A stretch of 64,000 nucleotides of DNA from Chelonobacter oris (GCF_000772535.1 NZ_JSUM01000013.1:62001-126000); one strand, 5' to 3'. Positions 23,083 to 31,490 are shown, counted from the first letter of the stretch. The notes: generated by a model from the letters alone, not told the origin. Program-made: numbers and translations.

Positions 23083-23796
23083 ATGATCGAACACCGTCCG
23101 TTTTCGCAACTCGGTGCCGCCAACCACGGCTGGCTTGATGCCAAACACCATTTTTCATTCGCCGAATATGACGACCCGCAGCGTATGCACTGGGGCAATC
23201 TGCGGGTGTGGAACGATGACACCATCGCCGCCGGCAGCGGTTTTGCGCCGCACCCCCATGCCGATATGGAAATCATCACGTATGTGCGCAAGGGGGCGAT
23301 TTCGCATCAAGACAGCCTCGGCAACCAAGGCCGCACCGAAGCGGGCGATGTGCAGGTGATGAGCGCCGGCAGCGGCATCCGCCATTCGGAATACAATCTG
23401 GAAGACGAAACCACGCAGATTTTCCAAATCTGGATTTTGCCCGAACAGCGTGGCGGCGCGCCGGCGTGGGGCACGCAGCCGTTTCCGAAAAGCGACCGTG
23501 CCGGGCAGTTTGTGATCTTGGCCAGCGGTATAGAAAACGATTTGGCCGATGACACGGTGTTGCCGATCCGCACCGATGCCCGTGTGGCGGGGGCAACCTT
23601 GAAAGCCGGCGAAAGCCTGACGTATCGCTTTAGCGATGCCTCGCGTTACGGCTATCTGGTGCCGGCGGCGGGCGACATCACCGTGAACGGCGTGGCGCTG
23701 GCCGCACGCGACGGCGCCGCCATTCACGGCGAAACACTGCTCACCATCACCGCCCGCAGCGATGCCGAATTGGTATTGGTCGACAGCGCCGGTTAA
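23083..23796 (+). CDS. Pirin-family bicupin
   Basis: A 237-residue pirin/YhhW-type protein. The metal-binding set is visible in HPHADMEIITYVRKG (His57, His59 region) and SAGSGIRHSEYN with a downstream Glu. YhhW shows quercetinase activity, but the natural substrate in most bacteria is unknown. The start at 23083 follows AAAGGA; the longer frame adds 21 residues without features. It stands alone between uptake hairpins. Confidence 0.87.
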   Translation: MIEHRPFSQLGAANHGWLDAKHHFSFAEYDDPQRMHWGNLRVWNDDTIAAGSGFAPHPHADMEIITYVRKGAISHQDSLGNQGRTEAGDVQVMSAGSGIRHSEYNLEDETTQIFQIWILPEQRGGAPAWGTQPFPKSDRAGQFVILASGIENDLADDTVLPIRTDARVAGATLKAGESLTYRFSDASRYGYLVPAAGDITVNGVALAARDGAAIHGETLLTITARSDAELVLVDSAG

Positions 23797-23814
23797 GCGT
23801 TTGCCGGTAAGTTA

Positions 23815-23863
23815 AGGCCGTCTGAAAACCGTTTCACATCAAAAGTGCGGTTTCAGACGGCCT
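23815..23863. terminator. Composite uptake hairpin G
   Basis: AGGCCGTCTGAA (23815-23826), then AAGTGCGGT (23843-23851) abutting TTCAGACGGCCT (23852-23863). Located between the convergent pirin and hydrolase genes. Confidence 0.87.
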
Positions 23864-23870
23864 TGATGTT

Positions 23871-24794
23871 TTATTGATGGGTGCGGCGGTTCAGCCAGTC
23901 GATGATATCGCGGGTCACAATATCGCCGCCGTTTTCCAAAAACAGCAGATGACCGATGTGGCTATAGAGCCTGAGGCTTTTATCGGTCGAATTGGTTTGC
24001 CCGTAAAAATCAATGGCATCTTGCGGTAAAACATATAAATCGGCATCACCATTGAGCAGCAGCACGGGGTCGCGGAATTGATAGCTGTTTTCACGCAAAT
24101 ATTTCAAGCCGCCGTCAAAGGCATTAATCATGGCAACCGAGCAATCTTGCAACATCAGCGGGTCGTTCGGCAGGCTCAGCCCTTCGCTGGGTTTCGATGT
24201 CGGCAGATTGAGCGTTTGGAGGGCGGCCTGTGTGCAGGAAACGGTGCTGTTCGGGTCTTCGGGGCGGGGCAGATGGCCGAAATTCATTTGGTTATAACGC
24301 AAAAGGCCGGCAGCCAAAATATAGCCGTTCACCGCTTCAGGGTATCGGGTGCCGTATAAGGCGGCGAGGTGTCCGCCCATGCTGTGCCCGATGAGATAAA
24401 TCGGGGTGCCGGGGTTTTCTTTTTTGGCTTTTTTGATGACTGCATCCAGATCGGCAACCATGCCGGAAAAGCCGTTGATCGGGCGGTCTCTGCCTTCGGA
24501 TTTTCCGTGGCCGTGCTGGTCGAAACGGTATACGGCAAACCGGTTTTGATTCAATTGCTTAACAACGTCATCAAATACGCCCGAATGGCTGGCTAAGCCG
24601 TGTACGATAATCACCACCGCTTTGGGTTTTGTCTGCGGGTAGTCTTTTTGCAGATATAAATTCAAGCCGTCTTGGCTTTTGATGGTTTCAATTTGCGGGG
24701 TGTTCACCGGGTTGGCAAGGGCGGTTTGTATCGGTGTTATGCCGGCAATCGCCAGGCTCAATGCCAGCAGGCTGCTTGCGAATATGTTTTTCAT
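23871..24794 (-). CDS. Exported lysophospholipase/monoglyceride-lipase-like hydrolase
   Basis: A 307-residue alpha/beta hydrolase with a signal peptide (cleavage after TALA, about residue 27). Catalytic features: HGLASHSG oxyanion loop (about 65-72), nucleophile Ser in GHSMGG (about 136-141), Asp in LNGDADLYV, His in YSHIGHLLFLE. This arrangement fits the Hydrolase_4 group, including monoglyceride lipases and lysophospholipases. It should act in the periplasm or at the outer membrane on lipid esters. Monocistronic, flanked by composite hairpins G and H. Confidence 0.83.
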   Translation of the reverse strand: MKNIFASSLLALSLAIAGITPIQTALANPVNTPQIETIKSQDGLNLYLQKDYPQTKPKAVVIIVHGLASHSGVFDDVVKQLNQNRFAVYRFDQHGHGKSEGRDRPINGFSGMVADLDAVIKKAKKENPGTPIYLIGHSMGGHLAALYGTRYPEAVNGYILAAGLLRYNQMNFGHLPRPEDPNSTVSCTQAALQTLNLPTSKPSEGLSLPNDPLMLQDCSVAMINAFDGGLKYLRENSYQFRDPVLLLNGDADLYVLPQDAIDFYGQTNSTDKSLRLYSHIGHLLFLENGGDIVTRDIIDWLNRRTHQ

Positions 24795-24837
24795 ATTTGT
24801 TTTCTTTGATGTCGGTTAGGGTTAAGTTGTTTGCTTG

Positions 24838-24875
24838 AGGCCGTCTGAAAGCCAAAGTGCGGTTTCAGACGGCCT
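24838..24875. terminator. Composite uptake hairpin H
   Basis: AGGCCGTCTGAA (24838-24849), then AAGTGCGGT (24855-24863) abutting TTCAGACGGCCT (24864-24875). The last Neisseria-type uptake sequence in the window. It probably ends the nitronate monooxygenase transcript. Confidence 0.87.
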
Positions 24876-24888
24876 TGATGTTTGCTGT

Positions 24889-25902
24889 TTAAGCCGCATG
24901 GTGGGTGATGTGCTGCGTGGTTTGGGCGGCGGCAAAGTCCTGCATCAAATCGTTGATCACCGCTTGCACGCTGCGGATTTCATGGATATAGCTGATGCCG
25001 TTGCCGACCGAGATATAGCCCTCGTCGGCACGCCCTTCTTCGAGCATACCCAAGCGCATGCCGTAACCGCCTTTAGACGCTTCGAGCAATTCGTCACGGC
25101 TGGCGCCACGGTTGTCCATCGCCACCAATTCATGCGCCAATCGGGTGGGCAAAGAGCGGTAATAAGCGGGCTGAGTGCGGTAGAGCAGTAAATCTTGTGC
25201 GCTGCTGTCGACAATGCGCTGTTTCACGCTTTCTGCCATGCGGTTTTCAACGGTGGGCAGTAATACTGTGCCGACAAACACGCCTTCGGCACCCAAGGCA
25301 AGGCTGGCACGCACGCCGCGCACATCGGCAATGCCGCCGGCCGCCATCACCGGAATGCTGACCGCATCGGCGATTTGCGGCACGATGGAAAAGGTGCCGA
25401 TCACTTGTGAGGGCACGGTACCGCCTTCGTCAAAACCGGTTGCCACCAAAATATCGGCGCCGAGCTGTTCCGCTTCACGGGCGTTTTGCGGAGTGGGCGT
25501 GCCGGCACGGAAAATGGTTTTGACCCCGGCGGCTTTGAATTTTTGCATAAAAGGGCGGTAGTCGATGCCGTCCAACTGATTGATAAGGGCAACTTGCACG
25601 CCCTCTTCGATAATCAAATCGACCAAGGCGCCCATGGTGCTGAAATCATAAGACAAAATAATCGGCATGCCGAAAGGCTTATCGGTTAAGGCTTTGGTTT
25701 TGCGGATTTCGGCACGCATGGTGCTCAGCAAGGCTTCGGTGGTTTTCGGCGCTTTCATCAAGCCGGCGTTGGGGCCCAGCATGCCCAAACCGCCGGCATT
25801 GGAAACGGCAGCGACAAATTTGGCGTCGGTCATCCAGCTCATCGGGCCTTGCACGATAGGATATTGAATGCCGAGAATTTGGGTGATACGGTTGTTTTGC
25901 AT
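24889..25902 (-). CDS. Nitronate monooxygenase (2-nitropropane dioxygenase family)
   Basis: A 337-residue TIM-barrel flavoprotein that binds FMN and oxidises alkyl nitronates. Visible: QYPIVQGPMSWMTD (12-25), NAGGLGMLG (about 35-43), ADILVATGFDEGG, the FMN phosphate-binding AAGGIADVRG and LGAEGVFVGT, and the C-terminal YISVGNGI. FabK-type enoyl reductases share the fold and are the main alternative. The promoter region contains a 10-5-10 dyad (25973-25997) almost identical to one before the SMP-30-like gene, suggesting shared control by the LysR at 27420. Confidence 0.87.
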   Translation of the reverse strand: MQNNRITQILGIQYPIVQGPMSWMTDAKFVAAVSNAGGLGMLGPNAGLMKAPKTTEALLSTMRAEIRKTKALTDKPFGMPIILSYDFSTMGALVDLIIEEGVQVALINQLDGIDYRPFMQKFKAAGVKTIFRAGTPTPQNAREAEQLGADILVATGFDEGGTVPSQVIGTFSIVPQIADAVSIPVMAAGGIADVRGVRASLALGAEGVFVGTVLLPTVENRMAESVKQRIVDSSAQDLLLYRTQPAYYRSLPTRLAHELVAMDNRGASRDELLEASKGGYGMRLGMLEEGRADEGYISVGNGISYIHEIRSVQAVINDLMQDFAAAQTTQHITHHAA

Positions 25903-25972
25903 GATGTTTACCTGTATGAAATAGTTGGAATGGACGTATTGTATATTTTCAAAAAGCTAAAATGAATGCTGG

Positions 25973-26003
25973 AAAATGGAAAGTTGGTTTTCATTTTTGG
26001 AAA
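25973..26003. promoter_or_regulatory. Candidate LysR operator, copy 1
   Basis: AAAATGGAAA-GTTGG-TTTTCATTTT is a dyad with one mismatch. It is extended to GTTTTCATTTTTGGAAA (25987-26003), which matches copy 2 in 16 of 17 bases. Starts 71 bases before the nitronate monooxygenase gene. Confidence 0.6.
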
Positions 26004-26090
26004 TATAAAGCCAAGTAAGCGGTCAAAATGGCAACGGGGGTGCACGATTGACCGCTTGAACATGGAATATGCTTTAAGCAGCTGCCTGTT

Positions 26091-27188
26091 TTACTTTACT
26101 GTAAAATAAGCGGCTTTATTTCGATAAAAAGAGCCGAGCCAATACGTGTTGCCCACCGGCAATACGGTAGAAACCCCACTAAATTCAGTAGTATAGCGGC
26201 CTTTCATCACCGGCTTGAGGGTGAGATTTTCAGGGTTGATTTGGGTAATATGAAAATCTTTCAAGCAGTCGGGGCGAATGCCTTGATGACAGTCTTGCAG
26301 CATAGAGCCGGCGGTGATTAAGACATTGCCGTGCCAGTGCAAATTGTCTGCCAAGCCATAATTTAAGGTGTTTGTGGCCACACGCTTAGCCGGGTTGGCA
26401 GTGGTGAATTGGCTTACCCCTTGCATATGCGCAACATAAATATATTTTCCGTCTTGAGAAAGCTCGATGCCGTTATTGCCGTTCAACTCTGTGCCTTGTA
26501 ATTTTTCAAAGCGGCGGGTTTGGGGTGTCCAGCGATAAACCGCTCCGGTGGGCTTTCCGCCGAACATATCCTCCAGCGTGTGCGCCGGATGAGTCATGAC
26601 CGTTGTGTAAATAGCGCCGTCTGCCCCTGCCACAACGCTGTTGCCGGCCAAGCCGTTTGGCAAGCGCACATTGCCGAGCCAAGCTAGCGTCGGTTTGTCG
26701 GCGTTGATATCAACTTCAAAAATTTCAATGGTTTCACGGGTGGGGGCGGAACTGTCTGCACCATAATGATTAACCACATAAAGATGTGCCTTGCCGCCGC
26801 CGATTTCACGCAAACTGATGCCGTGCGCCTGAAGTTTATCGGGCTGCGGCTGTGGTTCGCTATCGGGGTATAACGCTGACGGCGATGAGGCTTTTGGTGC
26901 AATCCATTTTTGTGCGGTTTTGTTTTGGCTGTCAATCAGATGCAAACCGCTTTTGGGCGCCATGCCGCTGGCAATGATCCATTTCGAATCGGGAACGGCA
27001 ACTAAATCTTCCGGGCTTTGTATGCCGTTGATGTAATGTAATGCTGTGACCGATGCGGCTTTTGTTAAATCATGGGTTTGTTTGGGGTTGTTGTTATGCA
27101 TGGTGTCGGCTATCGAGTTACAGGCAGTATTCATTAAGGCCGCACTCAGTATGAGGGCGGCCATCGTGTGTTTAACAGTGAGTTTCAT
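26091..27188 (-). CDS. SMP-30/gluconolactonase-like lipoprotein
   Basis: A 365-residue predicted lipoprotein. The signal peptide ends in a lipobox-like LMNTAC, with the acylated Cys near residue 23. The mature part reads as a six-bladed beta-propeller of the SMP-30/strictosidine-synthase-like type, with repeated blades such as GLHLIDSQ, HLYVVNHYG, GAIYTTVMTHP and YIYVAHMQGV. The family includes lactonases, but no activity can be assigned. ATG at 27188 follows AAGG. The divergent region with the LysR gene contains a perfect 10-5-10 dyad. Confidence 0.72.
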   Translation of the reverse strand: MKLTVKHTMAALILSAALMNTACNSIADTMHNNNPKQTHDLTKAASVTALHYINGIQSPEDLVAVPDSKWIIASGMAPKSGLHLIDSQNKTAQKWIAPKASSPSALYPDSEPQPQPDKLQAHGISLREIGGGKAHLYVVNHYGADSSAPTRETIEIFEVDINADKPTLAWLGNVRLPNGLAGNSVVAGADGAIYTTVMTHPAHTLEDMFGGKPTGAVYRWTPQTRRFEKLQGTELNGNNGIELSQDGKYIYVAHMQGVSQFTTANPAKRVATNTLNYGLADNLHWHGNVLITAGSMLQDCHQGIRPDCLKDFHITQINPENLTLKPVMKGRYTTEFSGVSTVLPVGNTYWLGSFYRNKAAYFTVK

Positions 27189-27258
27189 CAAAATAACCTT
27201 GTGTTTGTTAGAAAGAAAAGGATATTATAAGATTTCAAAAATGATTGATGAATGGTGA

Positions 27259-27289
27259 AAAATGAAAATATCGTTTTCATTTTCGGAAA
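27259..27289. promoter_or_regulatory. Candidate LysR operator, copy 2
   Basis: AAAATGAAAA-TATCG-TTTTCATTTT is a perfect dyad with 10-base arms, extended to GTTTTCATTTTCGGAAA. It lies between the divergent SMP-30-like and LysR genes, 71 bases before the former. Confidence 0.65.
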
Positions 27290-27419
27290 ACAAAAATATC
27301 GGCAAAATCTATAAATTCAGCTTATATTTTTGCATCGTAATAACGTCTGCGAGAGGTATGATTTCCTCTCAACATCTTCTTCAACACTTTCTTGTGCAAG
27401 TCAACCCACAGGTGTGATG

Positions 27420-28283
27420 ATGGATTTAAATGCAATACGCTTATTTGTCGCCGTGGTGCAAGCAGGCAGTTTGTCTAAAGCCAGCCAGCAGCTTGATGTG
27501 CCGATTGCCACCATCAGCCGGCAATTAAAAGCCTTGGAAAAATCGCTGAATACACAGCTGTTCGACCGCTTTAAAACCGGCGTGAAGCCGACCATGCTCG
27601 GGCAAAAGCTGTATGAAGACGTGTATTTGAGCGTAGATAATCTGTTGCAGGCAGAGCGGGCGTTGGGCGATACACAGCAGCAATTGAGCGGCAAGCTGCG
27701 GATTTCGACCCCGTCCGGTTTCGAGCCGGTGTGGGATTGGGTGAGCGCGTTTCAGCAGCAGCATCCGCAAGTTGAGGTGCATTGCCTGGTGACCGATCGG
27801 GTGTTGGATTTGGTGGAAGACGGCATCGACGTGGCGTTTCGGGTCGGCGATTTGCATACCGACAGCGTAATCGCCCGCGAGCTGATGCCGCTGCGCGCCA
27901 AACTGGTGGCCACCCCTGCGCTGTTGGCACGGTTGGGCGAGCCGCGCGAACCGGCGGATTTGGCGCATTTCCCCTGCGCCGGCTGGGCGACCAACGGCCA
28001 GAAAACCATGCAGTGGCAGTTGGGCGGGCAAAGCGTTACCCTGCCGTGCCGTTTCGGCGCCAACGACAGCTACGCCCTCGCACACATCACCCAAAAAGGG
28101 CTGGTGATTGGCCAATTGCCCGATTACATCGCCGAACGCCTCATCCGCGACGCCGGCCTGGTGGAAGTGCTGCCCGACCACCCGCAACCCAGCCACCCCG
28201 TGCACCTGCTCTACCCCGCCCACCGCCACGCCTCAAGTTTGATTCAAGCGTTTTTGGGGTTTTGTTTGGCAAGTGTCGGTTAA
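27420..28283 (+). CDS. LysR-family regulator
   Basis: A 287-residue LysR regulator. DNA-binding domain: GSLSKASQQLDVPIATISRQL, then LFDRFKTGVKPTMLG. Effector domain contains VEDGIDVAFRVGDLHTDSVIARELMP. Start at 27420 after AGGTG; an ATG three bases earlier is equally possible. G+C content by eye is like the left region, though no Neisseria uptake sequence lies beside it. The repeated dyads at 25973 and 27259 make the nitronate monooxygenase, the SMP-30-like lipoprotein and itself its probable regulon. Confidence 0.87.
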   Translation: MDLNAIRLFVAVVQAGSLSKASQQLDVPIATISRQLKALEKSLNTQLFDRFKTGVKPTMLGQKLYEDVYLSVDNLLQAERALGDTQQQLSGKLRISTPSGFEPVWDWVSAFQQQHPQVEVHCLVTDRVLDLVEDGIDVAFRVGDLHTDSVIARELMPLRAKLVATPALLARLGEPREPADLAHFPCAGWATNGQKTMQWQLGGQSVTLPCRFGANDSYALAHITQKGLVIGQLPDYIAERLIRDAGLVEVLPDHPQPSHPVHLLYPAHRHASSLIQAFLGFCLASVG

Positions 28284-28306
28284 GCATGGCGGTAGTAAGA
28301 TTGAGT

Positions 28307-28347
28307 GATAACCCGATGCGGTCATTGACCGCACTTGGCGGGTTATC
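28307..28347. terminator. Nested hairpin between convergent LysR genes
   Basis: GATAACCCG (28307-28315) pairs with CGGGTTATC (28339-28347). Inside, TGCGGTCA and TTGACCGCA pair again and the latter runs into ACCGCACTT (28328-28336). It overlaps the last codons of the minus-strand LysR gene. Base composition drops to the right of here. Confidence 0.55.
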
Positions 28348-29230
28348 TTATTCGCAAGGCATCAATTACCGCTCTTAATGCAAGGGAAGCATTGCGGTGG
28401 GGGTAATAAAGATACAATGCCGGCAATGTCTGGCTTTGTTCGATAAAAATGCGGATAAGTTGACCGTTCCCCAGCTCGAATGCCACTAAGCTTTCCGGCA
28501 GATAAGCAATGCCCAGCCCCTTTTTGGCGGCGGTTAAGGTGGTGTAATCATCATTAAAAATCCATTGTCCCTGCGGTTTGATTTTGATGGTTTTGCCGTT
28601 TTGATTGAATTCCCATGTAAACACACCGCCGTCACTCAATCGATAAGCGATGCAATTATGCTTGGCTAGCGCCTCTATCGTTCGTGGAAAGCCGTGTTGT
28701 TCAAAATAGCTCGGCGTGGCGACCACCGCCATTTTCAACACATCACTGATTTTGACGGCAATCATATCCTCCGCTACGTCAGCACCTAACCGAATACCGG
28801 CATCAAAGCCGTCGGCAACAATGTCCACAAAACGGTTTTCGCTGATCATTTCCAAACGAATATCGGGGTATTGTTCGGCAAAGTGAGCCAGTTTGGGAAT
28901 TAAAATCGTATTAATCGGTTGTAAAGCGCAGTTGATTCGCACCAAGCCGGACGGGGAGTGGCGGTAATGTTCAAGTAAATTTAGTTCGTTATCCAGCTTG
29001 TTAAAGCTCTGTTCGGCGGTTCGGAAGAGCTGTTCTCCCGCTTGGGTTAAGGATACGCTGCGGGTCGTGCGGTGAAATAACAGTAAGCCGAGGCGCTGTT
29101 CCAACAAACGAATGGCTTTGCTTAATGCCGGTGATGATATGCCCAGTTTGGCTGCGGCTTTGCTGAAATTTTTTTCCCGCGCTACCAATAAAAACGAATA
29201 GAGATCGTTATAGTTTTCACGTTTATGCAT
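28343..29230 (-). CDS. LysR-family regulator, divergent from exported hydrolase
   Basis: A 295-residue LysR regulator. Helix-turn-helix KNFSKAAAKLGISSPALSKA followed by LLFHRTTRSVSLTQAG; effector domain with FVDIVADGFDAGIRLGADVAEDMIAVKIS. It is similar to the LysR at 6347-7237 ([26 protein letters not shown]) and likewise faces an exported Cys-nucleophile hydrolase. Start at 29230; an upstream TTG would add 11 residues. It is A+T-richer than the left-region copy. Confidence 0.87.
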   Translation of the reverse strand: MHKRENYNDLYSFLLVAREKNFSKAAAKLGISSPALSKAIRLLEQRLGLLLFHRTTRSVSLTQAGEQLFRTAEQSFNKLDNELNLLEHYRHSPSGLVRINCALQPINTILIPKLAHFAEQYPDIRLEMISENRFVDIVADGFDAGIRLGADVAEDMIAVKISDVLKMAVVATPSYFEQHGFPRTIEALAKHNCIAYRLSDGGVFTWEFNQNGKTIKIKPQGQWIFNDDYTTLTAAKKGLGIAYLPESLVAFELGNGQLIRIFIEQSQTLPALYLYYPHRNASLALRAVIDALRIR

Positions 29231-29400
29231 ATTTAAAATATTCCGCCATTGTTTTTTATACAAGGGATTATTAATAACTATAAGTTAATAGTATATGTAT
29301 TTTTTAGCATATTATCATCTTATTTGTAACCGAATATAATGTAACTCATCGAAGGCAAAGTGCGGTCGAAATGAATCGAATTTTAAAAGAGGAAACCGTG

Positions 29401-30492
29401 ATGAAATTAAAAGCATTAACAGCAGCATTGGTCTTGGGTTCAACCGTTGTGGCAGGTAACGTGATGGCGAATACAACATCCTCGGCAACCGTCATTGAGG
29501 TGCCGGCGCAAACCATTCAATTAACACAGGAATGGGATAAAATTTTTCCGAAAAGCGATAAAGTCGAGCATCGCAAAGTGATTTTCAAGAACCGTTACGG
29601 CATCACCTTGGCGGCGGATTTGTATAGCCCGAAAGGAGCTGGCGGCAAATTGCCGGCGATTGCCGTGGCCGGTGCGTTTGGGGCGGTGAAAGAGCAGTCG
29701 TCCGGGCTTTATGCGCAAACCATGGCGGAACGCGGTTTTGTCACCCTGGCATTTGACCCGTCTTATACCGGTGAAAGCAGCGGTGTGCCGCGCAATATGG
29801 CATCACCCGATATTAACACCGAAGATTTTAGTGCGGCAGTCGATTTTCTGGGGTCGTTAGATAATGTTGATCGCAACAAAATTGGTATTCTGGGAATTTG
29901 CGGTTGGGGCGGCTTTGCGCTGAACGCCGCCGTATCGGATACGCGCATTAAAGCGGTGGCCACCAGCACTATGTATGATATGACCCGTGTGATGGCGAAA
30001 GGCTATAATGATAGCGTTGATGCCGAAGGACGCCGTGAAATGAAAACGCAAATCAACAATTCCCGTTGGGAAAGCTCAAAAAATGGTTATGCGACTTTAA
30101 CACCGGCCAATAATCTTCGTGCAGAACAAATTACCTCGGATACCCCGAAATTTATTGCCGATTATTCAGAGTTTTATACCACAAAACGGGGTTTCCACCC
30201 GCGGGCGGTCAATTCAAACCCTGACGGCTCTTGGGCAGACACGGTACCGTTGGCGTTAATCAATATGCCGATTTTGCAATATGCGGCTGAACTACAAACT
30301 CCGGCACTGGTGGTGCATGGCGAAAAAGCGCATTCCCGTTATTTCAGCGAAGATGCATTTAAAGCCTTAGGCAGCAAAAACAAAGAGTTGTACATCGTAC
30401 CCGATGCCTACCATACGGATTTATACGACAACACTACCGGCAAGATTCCGTTCGATAAATTCGAGCAGTTCTTTAAAGCGAATTTGAAATAA
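29401..30492 (+). CDS. Exported alpha/beta hydrolase with a cysteine nucleophile
   Basis: A 363-residue exported alpha/beta hydrolase. Signal peptide residues 1-24 (ending NVMA). Conserved GAFGAVKEQSSGLYAQ (about 91-106), nucleophile elbow GICGWGG with Cys167, and C-terminal VPDAYHTDLYDN with the likely catalytic His. The layout matches the protein at 7356-8420, down to the KEQ(A/S)SGLYA segment. ATG at 29401 follows GAGGA; an upstream start would add ten residues. Monocistronic, with a strong terminator at 30555-30595. The substrate is unknown. Confidence 0.82.
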   Translation: MKLKALTAALVLGSTVVAGNVMANTTSSATVIEVPAQTIQLTQEWDKIFPKSDKVEHRKVIFKNRYGITLAADLYSPKGAGGKLPAIAVAGAFGAVKEQSSGLYAQTMAERGFVTLAFDPSYTGESSGVPRNMASPDINTEDFSAAVDFLGSLDNVDRNKIGILGICGWGGFALNAAVSDTRIKAVATSTMYDMTRVMAKGYNDSVDAEGRREMKTQINNSRWESSKNGYATLTPANNLRAEQITSDTPKFIADYSEFYTTKRGFHPRAVNSNPDGSWADTVPLALINMPILQYAAELQTPALVVHGEKAHSRYFSEDAFKALGSKNKELYIVPDAYHTDLYDNTTGKIPFDKFEQFFKANLK

Positions 30493-30554
30493 ACGATAAC
30501 GTTATACAGCTTCGATATGATGTAATCGTTGCTTAAAACGAAAAATAGTCAACA

Positions 30555-30595
30555 AAACATGCCGTTACCGATGAGAAAGCGGTAACGGCATGTTT
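30555..30595 (+). terminator. Intrinsic terminator after the exported hydrolase
   Basis: A perfect 15-base stem (AAACATGCCGTTACC with its complement), 11-base loop, followed by T-rich sequence. The rest of the gap to 30755 shows one Haemophilus uptake signal (ACCGCACTT) and no gene. Confidence 0.85.
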
Positions 30596-30755
30596 GTTTG
30601 AATTTTTACCGATGATCTACTGTAAACGCGTTATCACTGATTGTGGCTGAAGGGTGAATTAAAAGACAATTTGACCGCACTTTATGCTTATTATGCTTAA
30701 GGATTATTTAATCTTTTTATGTTGCAATAAAGTCCGTCATTAAAGAGAGGAAAGC

Positions 30756-31046
30756 ATGATGAAAAACATCAAAGGGTTATTTAAAAAGTTCACACAAAAA
30801 ATAAGTCATCTATGGCACAAACAGTCGGTGGTGTTGCGGCAACACAATGTAATCGCGAAAATGGCATTGTTGCCGATAATGATTTTTACGGGAGCCGTAT
30901 TATTAGTCGCCGGGTTCTTGTCGTTTTTATTATTCGGCATGTTATTGCTGATCGCCATGCTGCGCTTGCGGTTCCAGCCTCAAAGTGCGGTCAGGTCGGA
31001 TCAGGTGATTATCGAGACGACGGCGGTGAGACGGGATTTTGCGTAG
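30756..31046 (+). CDS. Small membrane protein of unknown function
   Basis: A 96-residue protein I do not recognise. The first 35 residues are strongly basic (GLFKKFTQKISHLWHKQ). Residues about 37-70 are very hydrophobic (LLPIMIFTGAVLLVAGFLSF, then LLFGMLLLIAML), enough for one long or two short membrane segments. The tail is polar. The ATG follows AGAGGAAAG closely, so translation is credible. It stands alone before the bidirectional terminator at 31080. An AAGTGCGGT lies within the last third. A small inner-membrane protein is the safest description. Confidence 0.6.
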   Translation: MMKNIKGLFKKFTQKISHLWHKQSVVLRQHNVIAKMALLPIMIFTGAVLLVAGFLSFLLFGMLLLIAMLRLRFQPQSAVRSDQVIIETTAVRRDFA

Positions 31047-31079
31047 TTTTCCCGTTAAAAACAGAAACTTGGGAAACAA

Positions 31080-31105
31080 AAAGGCTTCGGAATTCCGAAG
31101 CCTTT
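31080..31105. terminator. Bidirectional terminator after rplS
   Basis: A 26-base perfect palindrome beginning AAAGGCTTCGGAA, with T runs on the rplS-downstream side. Confidence 0.85.
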
Positions 31106-31130
31106 GTCTTTGCATAAATCACCTTGCGGC

Positions 31131-31490
<360 letters not shown>

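Larger units (their letters stand above)
1..28350. other. GC-rich region carrying Neisseria-type uptake sequences
   Basis: By eye this stretch is richer in G+C than the rest of the window. It contains at least 12 inverted pairs of the Neisseria uptake sequence (AGGCCGTCTGAA or close variants) plus single copies, the last at about 24875. None was found from there to base 64000. The Haemophilus signal AAGTGCGGT also occurs here, both inside genes (for example 712-720) and inside the hairpins. The right boundary lies between 24.9 and 28.35 kb: composition changes near the hairpin at 28307-28347. No integrase, transposase or attachment site was seen, so uptake and homologous recombination is a more natural explanation than a mobile element. 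This is inference. Confidence 0.7.

Noticed and set aside
1-28350. Integrative mobile element or prophage
   Set aside because: No integrase, transposase, phage or conjugation gene and no attachment repeats were seen.
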